Shown: in pieces, positions 16,150 through 23,982 of the stretch
How positions within the stretch are numbered: position 1 is the stretch's first letter
How the letters are laid out: every line of letters starts with the position of its first letter
Assembly: GCA_038120295.1 (NCBI GenBank)
Contig: JAYOLL010000006.1
Location: 62,001 to 126,000 of the forward strand
Reading direction: 5' to 3'
Length of the DNA stretch: 64,000 bases
DNA from: JAYOEY01 sp038120295
GTDB taxonomy: Bacteria; Pseudomonadota; Alphaproteobacteria; MPNO01; UBA2964
The notes under the pieces: model-generated
The model's database searches: none
Told to the model about the DNA's origin: nothing
What the model saw: the letters and a program-made list of their open reading frames with translations, nothing else
Made by a program: the position numbers and the translations under genes

Positions 16150-18549
16150 CTATTTTGTCGTTGCGACAAAAACGCCGTTCCAGTCGGCCCCCGGCGGATC
16201 CGCTCGGTATGCCGCAATTCGGCCCACATACAGGTCATACAGTTCTGTCAGGCGATAGAGGTCCTGCTGTTCGCGACACCGGGCGATCAGTTCTTCCGCC
16301 TCATCCCAGCGCTGCCCCCGATAAGCCGCCAGCATGCGGTCGTGCACGGCCTTCTGTTCGATAAAATTATCCGATCGGGCCACATCTTCGTCACCCATAA
16401 GCGCAAATATGTTCAGCCCGACGGTCTTCCCCTTCACCTGGATAATGTCGAGTTCGATCACCGCTAGGTCGGGCACCCGTTCAGCGGTCAACGGTCCGAT
16501 CACGATATCGACGCCATAGGTCTTGGACTGACCTTCCAGACGCGCGCCCGTGTTGATCGTGTCGCCGAGAACGGAATAATCCATCCGCTGCGCGGTCCCC
16601 ATGTTACCGACAACCGCATCGCCCGTATTGAGCCCGATACCGACCATCAGCGGAATATGCGTCCGGCCTTCCTCTTTCGCCTCGGCTTCAAGCCGTTCGT
16701 TGAGAGGACCCATCGCATCCATCATCCCGAGCGCCGCCCGGCAGGCATTGTGCGGATGGTCCGGTACATCCAGCGGCGCGTTCCAGAACGCCATGATGCA
16801 GTCCCCCATATATTTGTCGACCGTCCCTTCCTCGGACAGGATGACGTCGGTCAGGGGGGTGAGCAGCTTGTTGATCACCACGGTCAGCCCTTCAGCGTCG
16901 AACTGTTCCGATATGGTCGTAAAGCCGCGTACGTCGCAGAACAGGACGGTCAGTTCGCGCCGGTCGCCGCCGAGCGTCAGAAGCGTCGGATCGGCGACGA
17001 CCCTCTCGACCACCGCCGGCGACATGTATTTCGAAAAGGCGCTGCGCGTTTCCTTCTGCTGGCGCTCTTCGCGCGCATAGTTCGTATAGGTCAGCATGGC
17101 GTAGAGAAGAAACGTCAGCCCGACCGGGAAAACCGGATCGAACAAAGCGAGCTTCTGGGAAAACAGGCTCCAGGACGTAGCCGCCGCGCCGCCCGCGATG
17201 AGCGCGAAGACAATCAGGGTCCAGCGGGCGCCGACCCAGGGCACCAAAGCGATCATGAGCAGGCCGCCAATGATCGCCAGTAGAAATTCCGCTGTATCGA
17301 GATCGACGAACAGATTGCCTCCGTCCAGCGATACCCGGCGCTTCAGATAGGTCTTGTCCAGGATCGTCTCGATCAGCTGTGCATGGACTTCGACTCCGGG
17401 AATGAATCTTTCAGTCGGGATTGTCTTGATATCGAGAAGCCCCACGGCGGACGTCCCGATGATGGCCAGCTTTCCCCTGAGGCGATTGGGCGCCACGGTT
17501 CCCTTCAGGACGTCCCTGGCCGATATGTACTTGGATTTGTCGCGCTTGCTGAAATAGGGCCACATCCGGCCGATCGTATCCGTCGTGACGTCCAGCTTGG
17601 GCGCCAGCGCGACGCGCGTGATGCCGAACGTATCGGACCAGGCGGCGACCATCGGCCGCTGGAACGCCACCCGCAGCATTTCCAGCGACAGCGAGGTCAC
17701 CATGGTCTGACGCGGCTGCCCGCCCTCCTTTGCCGGCGCGGACAGGTAATTCACGAATGCAGGGACGCGACGCACGATTCCGTCCGGTTCGGGCAGTAGC
17801 GAGAAAAGGCCGATCCCGCCATTCCGCATCATGCCGTTCTTGTCCAGAACCGCCGCCTCAAGCTCGGGAATGTTCCTGATAAGGCCGCGCGTCCGGGGAA
17901 CGTAACTCTCCGGTTTTCGGTAATTCAGCCCCGGCGTTCTCTGGAACACCGACGACGGTATCGGCGACCGGTCCTGAAACTCGGCGCTCCCCAGTGCGCC
18001 CTGCCCCAGCACCACGCGCCGCGCGCGCTTTACGATATCGGCAAGAACGGCGTCATTGCTTCGCATCGAAGACAGGCGTTCGCGAAGTTCCGGTTCGAGA
18101 CCGGGAATGCTCCTGGCGATCTGTGCTCCTGACATCCGGTCCGGCTCTGCGAACACGATATCGAAACCGACCACGGCGACACCGCCCTGAAACAGCCTGA
18201 CAAGAAGCTGGGCGAGCGTGGAACGCGGCCATGGCCACTGGCCGATCTCCTTGAGGCTGGCTTCATCGAGATCAATGATCACGATCGGCGAATTCTTTGG
18301 GATTTCGCGCGGTTTGACCTGCTGGTAATAGTCGAAAACCTTGAGCCGGAGGATTTCGAGCGGAAGGGGATTCGCCAGGTGCAGCGCGACGGCGCCGGAC
18401 AGGACGACCAGCGCAAACAGCCGGTCATTGCTGAAAATACGGCGGAATCTCGAAACCCGTCCGGTTCCCCGGGCCCGTTCGCGACGGCGGAACAGGCGGC
18501 TCAGTAATCGCGCCCGGCCCGTGTTCTCCTTCGTTGCGCTCGATGCCAT
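16150..18549 (-). CDS. CHASE2-domain membrane adenylate/guanylate cyclase
   Basis: The 799-residue protein has an N-terminal membrane helix (about 42-60), a CHASE2 sensor domain in the periplasm (VIIDLDEASLKEIGQWPWPR, VVGFDIVFAEPD), three closely spaced membrane helices (about 425-500) and a C-terminal class III cyclase domain. The catalytic residues are present: metal Asp in LFCDVRGFT, the purine-binding Lys and second metal Asp in DKYMGDCIMAF, and the Asp/Asn/Arg set in VLGDTINTGARLEG. The Lys/Asp pair favours ATP as substrate, so cAMP is the expected product. It lies near redox cluster A, whose ferredoxin carries cyclic-nucleotide-binding-like domains. Confidence 0.92.
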   Translation of the reverse strand: MASSATKENTGRARLLSRLFRRRERARGTGRVSRFRRIFSNDRLFALVVLSGAVALHLANPLPLEILRLKVFDYYQQVKPREIPKNSPIVIIDLDEASLKEIGQWPWPRSTLAQLLVRLFQGGVAVVGFDIVFAEPDRMSGAQIARSIPGLEPELRERLSSMRSNDAVLADIVKRARRVVLGQGALGSAEFQDRSPIPSSVFQRTPGLNYRKPESYVPRTRGLIRNIPELEAAVLDKNGMMRNGGIGLFSLLPEPDGIVRRVPAFVNYLSAPAKEGGQPRQTMVTSLSLEMLRVAFQRPMVAAWSDTFGITRVALAPKLDVTTDTIGRMWPYFSKRDKSKYISARDVLKGTVAPNRLRGKLAIIGTSAVGLLDIKTIPTERFIPGVEVHAQLIETILDKTYLKRRVSLDGGNLFVDLDTAEFLLAIIGGLLMIALVPWVGARWTLIVFALIAGGAAATSWSLFSQKLALFDPVFPVGLTFLLYAMLTYTNYAREERQQKETRSAFSKYMSPAVVERVVADPTLLTLGGDRRELTVLFCDVRGFTTISEQFDAEGLTVVINKLLTPLTDVILSEEGTVDKYMGDCIMAFWNAPLDVPDHPHNACRAALGMMDAMGPLNERLEAEAKEEGRTHIPLMVGIGLNTGDAVVGNMGTAQRMDYSVLGDTINTGARLEGQSKTYGVDIVIGPLTAERVPDLAVIELDIIQVKGKTVGLNIFALMGDEDVARSDNFIEQKAVHDRMLAAYRGQRWDEAEELIARCREQQDLYRLTELYDLYVGRIAAYRADPPGADWNGVFVATTK

Positions 18550-18602
18550 CCAGACGGCCTTTCAATCCGGCCCCGTTTTTCGCCGCCGCCCGCACATCGC
18601 CC

Positions 18603-18731
18603 CTATCCGGGAGAAGCCGATCCAGCGGAAACCGTCACGGGGAAGACGGCCGCCAGCGACAATGCCCCTGCGACGCTCCAGGCGACGCTCCAGGCAACAA
18701 CGGCCTGCCCCTTGTTTTTCTTAGACTCCAC
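18603..18731 (-). CDS. Possible 42-residue signal-peptide-like protein
   Basis: This reading frame starts with GTG at 18731, preceded by AGAGGG four bases upstream. It encodes a lysine-rich start (ESKKNKG), a hydrophobic stretch and VSAGSASPG before a stop. It looks like a signal peptide without a mature domain. A 12-bp tandem duplication (about 18671-18694) encodes the repeated AWSV. It lies 53 bases upstream of the CHASE2 cyclase. It may be a tiny secreted peptide, a leader, or what is left of a periplasmic partner gene such as FecR. The rest of 18550-18960 shows no gene. Confidence 0.35.
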   Translation of the reverse strand: MESKKNKGQAVVAWSVAWSVAGALSLAAVFPVTVSAGSASPG

Positions 18732-18960
18732 TCGGCCCTCTACGCTCGACCCTGCCCGAATACAGACAGTAGCCGAAATTTACCATACCGAAGTGTAAAA
18801 CACATTAATGCCAATAGTTTAAATGCCCCCGATCCGCAACCCCGAAATCCGCCCGGAACGGCTCAACCAAGGCGTCTCGGCAAATTTTAACCTGTTCATT
18901 GCCACAGTTGCGGTTATGGGGCACTCTGCCAACGTGAATTGAAATCAGGGAGTCAGCCAC

Positions 18961-20619
18961 ATGAAAGCATCGGATCTGTTCGTTAAGTGCCTCGAGGCCG
19001 AGGGCGTGGAAAGAATCTTCGGCGTTCCGGGCGAGGAGAATGCCGACCTTATGCTGTCTCTCATGGACAGCGACATCGAATTCGTCCTTTGCCGGCACGA
19101 ACAGAGCGCCGCCTTTATGGCCGACACCTATGGCCGCCTGACGGGCAAGGCCGGGGTTTGCCTTGCGACACTCGGACCGGGCGCGACGAATCTGGTTACG
19201 GGGCTTGCCGACGCCAACATGGACCGGTCGCCCGTTGTTGCGATCATCGGCCAGGGGACGACGCGCCGTCTGCACAAGGAATCGCACCAGAATATGGATG
19301 CGATCGGCATGATGCGGCCGATCAGCAAATGGGCGCACAGTATTTACACCGCCGAATCGATCCCGGAAATCATCCGCAAGGGTTTCAAGCTTGCCGAGGC
19401 GGAGAAACCAGGGGTGACAGTGATTGAACTGCCGGAAGACGTCGCGAAGCGCGATGTCGGCGAAAACCCGATGACGCCGGTCCAGACCCGTCGCCCGGCT
19501 GCCGACCATAAGGCGGTCAAGGCCGCCGTCGACATGATCTGCGCAGCGAAGAACCCGATTATTCTTGCCGGCAATGGCGCGGTGCGGAAACGCGCCTCCA
19601 CCCAGCTCCGGAGACTGGCCAAGCTGTCTGGCATTCCGGTGGTCAATACCTTCATGGGCAAGGGTGCGGTCGCCATGTCGGACCCGCACTGCCTCTACAC
19701 CATCGGCCTCCAGGGAAAAGATCACATCATAGGCGCGTTCAAGGAAGCGGATGTCGTGATCTCGGTAGGCTACGACCTGGTGGAATATGCGCCGGCCTTC
19801 TGGAACGCGGACAGGCAACACAAGATCATCCATATCGATTTTTCACCCGCGGAAATCGACCAGTTTTATCCGGTCGCGGTCGACGTCATGTCGGACCTGG
19901 CCGACGCCCTGTGGCAGATCAACGAAGAACTGACCGGGCGTCTGCCGTCGGGCGAGCCGCCATTCGATATCGGCAAATGGGCGGAACTGCGCCAGACGAT
20001 CAAGGACGATCTGGAGATGGAGAAGGACGACGATTCCTTTCCCGTCAAACCGCAACGCGTTCTCAACGACGTCCGGAAATACATGGGGGACGGAGATATC
20101 CTTCTCTCCGACGTTGGCGCCCACAAGATGTGGATTGCCCGCTACTATCAGTGCGAAGACCCCAATACCTGTCTGATTTCAAACGGTTTCTGCACCATGG
20201 GCTTCGCCATGCCCGGTTCGATCGGTGCGAAATACGCCGTCCCCGACAGGAAAATTCTCTCGATCAGCGGCGACGCGGGCTTCCTGATGAATGTTCAGGA
20301 ACTCGAAACGGCTGCGCGCCTGGGGTCGAAGGTCGTCATCATGGTCTGGCTCGATGGCGAGTACGGGCTCATAAAATGGAAACAGCAGAACCATTTCAAC
20401 GGCAGGCATTCCGACCTTGCCTTCAACAACCCCGATTTCGATTACCTTTCCAAGGCCTTCGGCATCTGGGGCAAGGTCATTAACGGGCCCGGTCAGATCG
20501 AGGATGCGCTGAAAGAAGCATTCGACCAGGACGGTCCCGCCCTCATCGCGGTACCGGTCGATTACTCCGAGAACGGAAAGCTCACCAAACGGTTGGGCGA
20601 CCTGGAAATTGCGCTCTAG
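18961..20619 (+). CDS. alsS: Acetolactate synthase large subunit, catabolic AlsS type
   Basis: The 552-residue TPP enzyme joins two pyruvates into acetolactate. The catalytic Glu lies in CRHEQSAAFMADTYGRLTG, the TPP motif is GDAGFLMNVQELETA ending at EYGLIKW, and the segment GYDLVEYAPAFWN is typical of catabolic AlsS/BudB enzymes rather than the biosynthetic IlvB. No small regulatory subunit or acetolactate decarboxylase gene is next to it, which also fits the FAD-independent catabolic type. AGGGAG precedes the start. A perfect terminator follows, so it is probably a single-gene unit. Confidence 0.85.
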   Translation: MKASDLFVKCLEAEGVERIFGVPGEENADLMLSLMDSDIEFVLCRHEQSAAFMADTYGRLTGKAGVCLATLGPGATNLVTGLADANMDRSPVVAIIGQGTTRRLHKESHQNMDAIGMMRPISKWAHSIYTAESIPEIIRKGFKLAEAEKPGVTVIELPEDVAKRDVGENPMTPVQTRRPAADHKAVKAAVDMICAAKNPIILAGNGAVRKRASTQLRRLAKLSGIPVVNTFMGKGAVAMSDPHCLYTIGLQGKDHIIGAFKEADVVISVGYDLVEYAPAFWNADRQHKIIHIDFSPAEIDQFYPVAVDVMSDLADALWQINEELTGRLPSGEPPFDIGKWAELRQTIKDDLEMEKDDDSFPVKPQRVLNDVRKYMGDGDILLSDVGAHKMWIARYYQCEDPNTCLISNGFCTMGFAMPGSIGAKYAVPDRKILSISGDAGFLMNVQELETAARLGSKVVIMVWLDGEYGLIKWKQQNHFNGRHSDLAFNNPDFDYLSKAFGIWGKVINGPGQIEDALKEAFDQDGPALIAVPVDYSENGKLTKRLGDLEIAL

Positions 20620-20653
20620 AAGCCAGCTGACCTCTTGAAGACATCTGAGTAGG

Positions 20654-20700
20654 GCGGAACACGTTACGCGACAGCGCTACGTGTTCCGCTTCTATTTCTT
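20654..20700 (+). terminator. Rho-independent terminator after alsS
   Basis: Perfect 11-bp stem GCGGAACACGT (20654-20664) and ACGTGTTCCGC (20679-20689), 14-base loop, then a T-rich tail TTCTATTTCTTTTT. The T-tract is on the plus side only, so it ends alsS transcription; the convergent decahaem gene stops 12 bases further on. Confidence 0.85.
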
Positions 20701-20711
20701 TTTCAGTTTTT

Positions 20712-23150
20712 CTATTTCTTCTGAACGGACGCGGTCGCGTGCACGGGCGTCATGCCGACGGGCATGAACGGCTCTGCATGATAATTGTGACACTGCGCGC
20801 AGGTTTCTCCAGCCTCGGTCCTGGTGTGGCATTCGCTGCACATCTGACGTGAAATCGTCTTGAAATTGGAGGAGAACTTATCCGGGTCTGTCAGGATACC
20901 GCCGTTTTTGGCAACAAATCCCTCACTGTATTTCGCACTACCTTCCTGCACATGACAGGAGGCGCAACTACGGTCGGGCGCCAGCGAAAGGTGCGGCCCA
21001 TGGCGAAAGCGGGTGAAGCCGCCCCCGGAACCGCCCGAATGCTTCGGCGTCCACTGGATGCTCATCGAACCGTCTTCCCGCCTGTCGACGCTGTGACATT
21101 TTACGCATCTGCCGAGCGCATTCTTGCGGGTCAGTGTGGCAAATACAGGTTCCACGACCGTCTGGGCCGGCGTTCCGAAAGCGCTGGCAGAAAATTCGAG
21201 CCATGCCTTAAGAAACGGCTCGGCATGCCTCGACGGCTGAAGCACGATACTGAAATCCTGGCGATACCACCCGCCGGTGCGCGCATATTCCTGCGGCCCC
21301 ACCTCTTCAACCGATGGCGCGTCCGCGGCATCGGACTTGTCGTTCGACGAATCGGAGGGAGGCGCGCCGGACAGAATGTCGCCCGTGTCTTTCGCTCTAG
21401 AGAGAATATCGCCTGTGTCCGGTGCACCCGACAGAATGTCTCCTGTATCCTTCGCGCCGGAAAGAATGTCTCCTGTATCCGCCGCACCCAACAGGATGTC
21501 ACCGGTGTCTTTCGTACCGGAAAGAATGTCGCCCGTATCCTTCGAGCCAGACAGAATGTCGCCTGTATCCTTTTGACCGGCGTTCGAGGCAGGCTCCGGC
21601 TGAGCCTGCCCATCGCCTGTTTTCACCGCGACCTTGGACGGGACCCTGCATTCATTCGCCTCGTCTTCGGCGCCCTCAGGAATCAATCCAAGATCTGATT
21701 TCAGGTTAGGGAAGGATTCGCACCGCGCCGCAAGCAGGACATCGCGCGGCATCGACGAAAACAGGTCGCGCAGGATCCGTTCGTCTAAGGTCTTGCCGCC
21801 AATCGCCGAAAGCCGTTCGCCGAATTTCTGCGGTCCGGCGCTCTGGAGTTCGTAATACAGACGTTTGACGCCACGCGCGAGCGTACGGATCGCTTCGAGT
21901 TTCTGTTTTTTCTCTTCCTCGCTGGCCGCCTTCGACAGCGCCTCCTTCAGGTCCAGCAGGGGGAGCGATTCCAGAATGCCAAGCGCCGCTACCGTCTCCT
22001 TATCGGCAGACAGAAGAAGCTTCATGAAAGGCGTCAAGCGGCCCTCAGCGTCCGCCGGCCAGTCTCCGATATCGATACCTTCCTGCCTCAGCGTTTCAAC
22101 ATCCAGCCCTGGTACAGCCAGAACCGCAACGTCGGAGGGCAGGTGATCGCTGTTCAGAATGTCGCTCTTGAGATGGCAACCCGAGCAGGTGTTCTCAAAG
22201 TTTCTGGTCAGCATCAACCCGCCGTCATCGGCAGGAGAATGGCAGTTAACGCAGGCCTTCAAAGACTTTTCGTCGAGATTTTTCTTGCTCGCTTCCTTGG
22301 CGAAATACGACTGCGCGCGGAACAGATGCGTGTCGTGATCGAACACCAGGCGCGTTCTGCGCTCATAGGGATAGCTGGTGAACTCGGGATGGTCCTTGGA
22401 GAACCCATGGAACCGGGAAACATGGCAGGCCTGACAGGCGGTCTCGGCGACCTCTGTCAACGGTGCCTTTTCACCGCCATGTTCGACATGGCAGGTCGCG
22501 CATGGAATAGCCGATCCCGAATCGTGCAACGCGCCTCCCGAATCCCCGCCAAGCGCAACGATCCTCTTGGTAGACGCTTCAAGAACCGAACCGACGACGC
22601 CATGAGCGCCGAGCGCATTGCCTGAAGTCACATGGCAACTCACGCACTTGCCGCTGTCTTTTTCGGGGAAAGACGGCGAAAAAGCAGCTACTGCCCAGGT
22701 GAACGGGTTCAGCGATACACCCGAGTGACAGGACTGGCAATTCTCGAGAGAGGCGTGCGCCGTGATCAACGGCCCGGGCTCAAGCCAGCGCATACCGGAA
22801 GAACCGAGCACGACCGCAAGAAAACCGATGGTTACGGCAACTGCCCAGCGAACAACGAGCCCGCGTGTCGACCGCAAGGTACGGACAGGCACGCAAGGCG
22901 GTATCGGGTGCGCACAAACCCCATCGCTCATCGGACCGAGTTCGCAGGGGCCGCCAGCGGACGGGGGGCGCGTACAGATCCAGCGGTCGCCTTCACGGAC
23001 TGGCTCGCATTCGGATACGCCGCAGCATTGGCCCTTGCTGTCGGGGCCATTGCGACAGGAGGCGCCGTCCTGCGCCCGACCGCAGACCCATTTCAGATTA
23101 GGTCGTTCATACCTGCTGTTGAGGTAATCGAATTTTTGGAGCCCGGGCAT
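20712..23150 (-). CDS. Decahaem membrane-anchored cytochrome c, cluster A
   Basis: The protein has 812 residues from the ATG at 23150, one base after the stop of the cytochrome b-like gene; the paralogue at 46734-48806 supports this start. Residues 1-92 form a twin Cys-rich module (CGR..C..GP...G.CC....C.P...GDRW.C, repeated) with nine Cys. A single membrane helix follows (about 98-118), then ten CxxCH haem motifs: CQSCH, CVSCH, CATCH, CQACH, CVNCH, CSGCH, then CVKCH, CASCH, CSECH and CAQCH. The six and four motifs are separated by about 350 residues holding a 7-unit DTGDILSG repeat. The haem part should lie in the periplasm and the Cys-rich part in the cytosol. It is the terminal gene of the cluster and the expected electron exit. 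Confidence 0.88.
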   Translation of the reverse strand: MPGLQKFDYLNSRYERPNLKWVCGRAQDGASCRNGPDSKGQCCGVSECEPVREGDRWICTRPPSAGGPCELGPMSDGVCAHPIPPCVPVRTLRSTRGLVVRWAVAVTIGFLAVVLGSSGMRWLEPGPLITAHASLENCQSCHSGVSLNPFTWAVAAFSPSFPEKDSGKCVSCHVTSGNALGAHGVVGSVLEASTKRIVALGGDSGGALHDSGSAIPCATCHVEHGGEKAPLTEVAETACQACHVSRFHGFSKDHPEFTSYPYERRTRLVFDHDTHLFRAQSYFAKEASKKNLDEKSLKACVNCHSPADDGGLMLTRNFENTCSGCHLKSDILNSDHLPSDVAVLAVPGLDVETLRQEGIDIGDWPADAEGRLTPFMKLLLSADKETVAALGILESLPLLDLKEALSKAASEEEKKQKLEAIRTLARGVKRLYYELQSAGPQKFGERLSAIGGKTLDERILRDLFSSMPRDVLLAARCESFPNLKSDLGLIPEGAEDEANECRVPSKVAVKTGDGQAQPEPASNAGQKDTGDILSGSKDTGDILSGTKDTGDILLGAADTGDILSGAKDTGDILSGAPDTGDILSRAKDTGDILSGAPPSDSSNDKSDAADAPSVEEVGPQEYARTGGWYRQDFSIVLQPSRHAEPFLKAWLEFSASAFGTPAQTVVEPVFATLTRKNALGRCVKCHSVDRREDGSMSIQWTPKHSGGSGGGFTRFRHGPHLSLAPDRSCASCHVQEGSAKYSEGFVAKNGGILTDPDKFSSNFKTISRQMCSECHTRTEAGETCAQCHNYHAEPFMPVGMTPVHATASVQKK
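21363..21572 (-). repeat. Seven tandem 30-bp units encoding a DTGDILSG decapeptide
   Basis: Within the decahaem cytochrome A, residues 527-596 are seven copies of a ten-residue unit, consensus KDTGDILSGA. The DTGDIL core is invariant in all seven, while flanking positions vary (SGS, SGT, LGA, SRA). The DNA copies differ mostly at third positions, so the unit is old enough to have drifted yet kept its amino-acid sequence. The paralogue in cluster B has no such repeat. Confidence 0.95.
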
Positions 23151-23151
23151 A

Positions 23152-23982
23152 TCAGGGCGCTCCCGAACTAAAGGCGTAGACCGCCATAACATGAATCGCC
23201 GCTATGAGAACCAGGCTGTAGGTGGCAGGTATGTGAATGAAAAGCCACAGCCTGAGCAGCATCAGGTTGGCGTACTGGAAATCGAGATCGTTCTTTGCCA
23301 CGACGCATTCCCGTATGCGTTCCAGGCTCTTGTTTCCCTTCTCGTCCATATATCTCGCCAGCCGATCGATCCCGGCATTTATCTCATTCAGTGCCCTGCG
23401 CGACCCGAAGATATGCCCCCAGAAATTCTGCGGCCGCTGCATGAATTCATGCACCGTTTCGGCATAAAAACTGGAAATCGTAAGCGATTTTTCCTCGCTT
23501 ACCGACTGTTCAGCGATGCCGGCGGCTTCGGCGGCAAGTTGGCGGCGGAAACCCGGAATGCGCTCCCTCAGGATTCGTTCCTGCGCATCCCCCAGCCTCA
23601 GAGGAATGATCCGGGAAAGGACAAGGCCGAGAATTCCGCTTAGCGCAACTACGACGAACATGATCCAGAGGCCGGTATCGAGACCGCCGCGCGGCAACGA
23701 GAAATCCGTGTGCAGCAGGAAAACGCCAATCACGAAATATCCAGTATAGACGTGGATACGCGTCCAGTTGCGGGCGCTTCCCAGCGGCAACATGGGCAAT
23801 TTCTTTCTTGCGTTAAACAGGGTCAGAAACAGGACCCCGGCGAGCAAGACCCAGCCATCGAAAAACTGCGAACGGCGCAAAGCGGCGGAATAGTCCGTCT
23901 GCAGCCAGGTTACCGCACCGACGGCGACCACGGCGGTGGCGAACCATGTAATCCTGCGGCGCGTTGAGACTCTCATCGTCAC
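23152..23982 (-). CDS. Membrane cytochrome b-like protein, cluster A
   Basis: The protein has 276 residues with GTG at 23982 overlapping the ferredoxin stop as GTGA; an ATG at 23976 is an alternative start. There are about four to five membrane helices: two near the N-terminus, then IHVYTGYFVIGVFLLHTDF, ALSGILGLVL, and near the C-terminus LFIHIPATYSLVLIAAIHVM. The four histidines in the paired helices fit axial ligation of two b-type haems. Between helices 4 and 5 lies a cytosolic charged segment of about 110 residues. It is expected to pass electrons from the ferredoxin to the decahaem cytochrome. The family is not recognised by name. Confidence 0.75.
   Translation of the reverse strand: MTMRVSTRRRITWFATAVVAVGAVTWLQTDYSAALRRSQFFDGWVLLAGVLFLTLFNARKKLPMLPLGSARNWTRIHVYTGYFVIGVFLLHTDFSLPRGGLDTGLWIMFVVVALSGILGLVLSRIIPLRLGDAQERILRERIPGFRRQLAAEAAGIAEQSVSEEKSLTISSFYAETVHEFMQRPQNFWGHIFGSRRALNEINAGIDRLARYMDEKGNKSLERIRECVVAKNDLDFQYANLMLLRLWLFIHIPATYSLVLIAAIHVMAVYAFSSGAP

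Noticed and set aside
16153..16171. Terminator for the CHASE2 cyclase
   Set aside because: The AT-rich 8-bp stem lies at the end of the coding region and has no following T-tract on the minus strand.
21363..21572. Possible CRISPR-like array
   Set aside because: The 30-bp units are contiguous without spacers and are an in-frame protein repeat.
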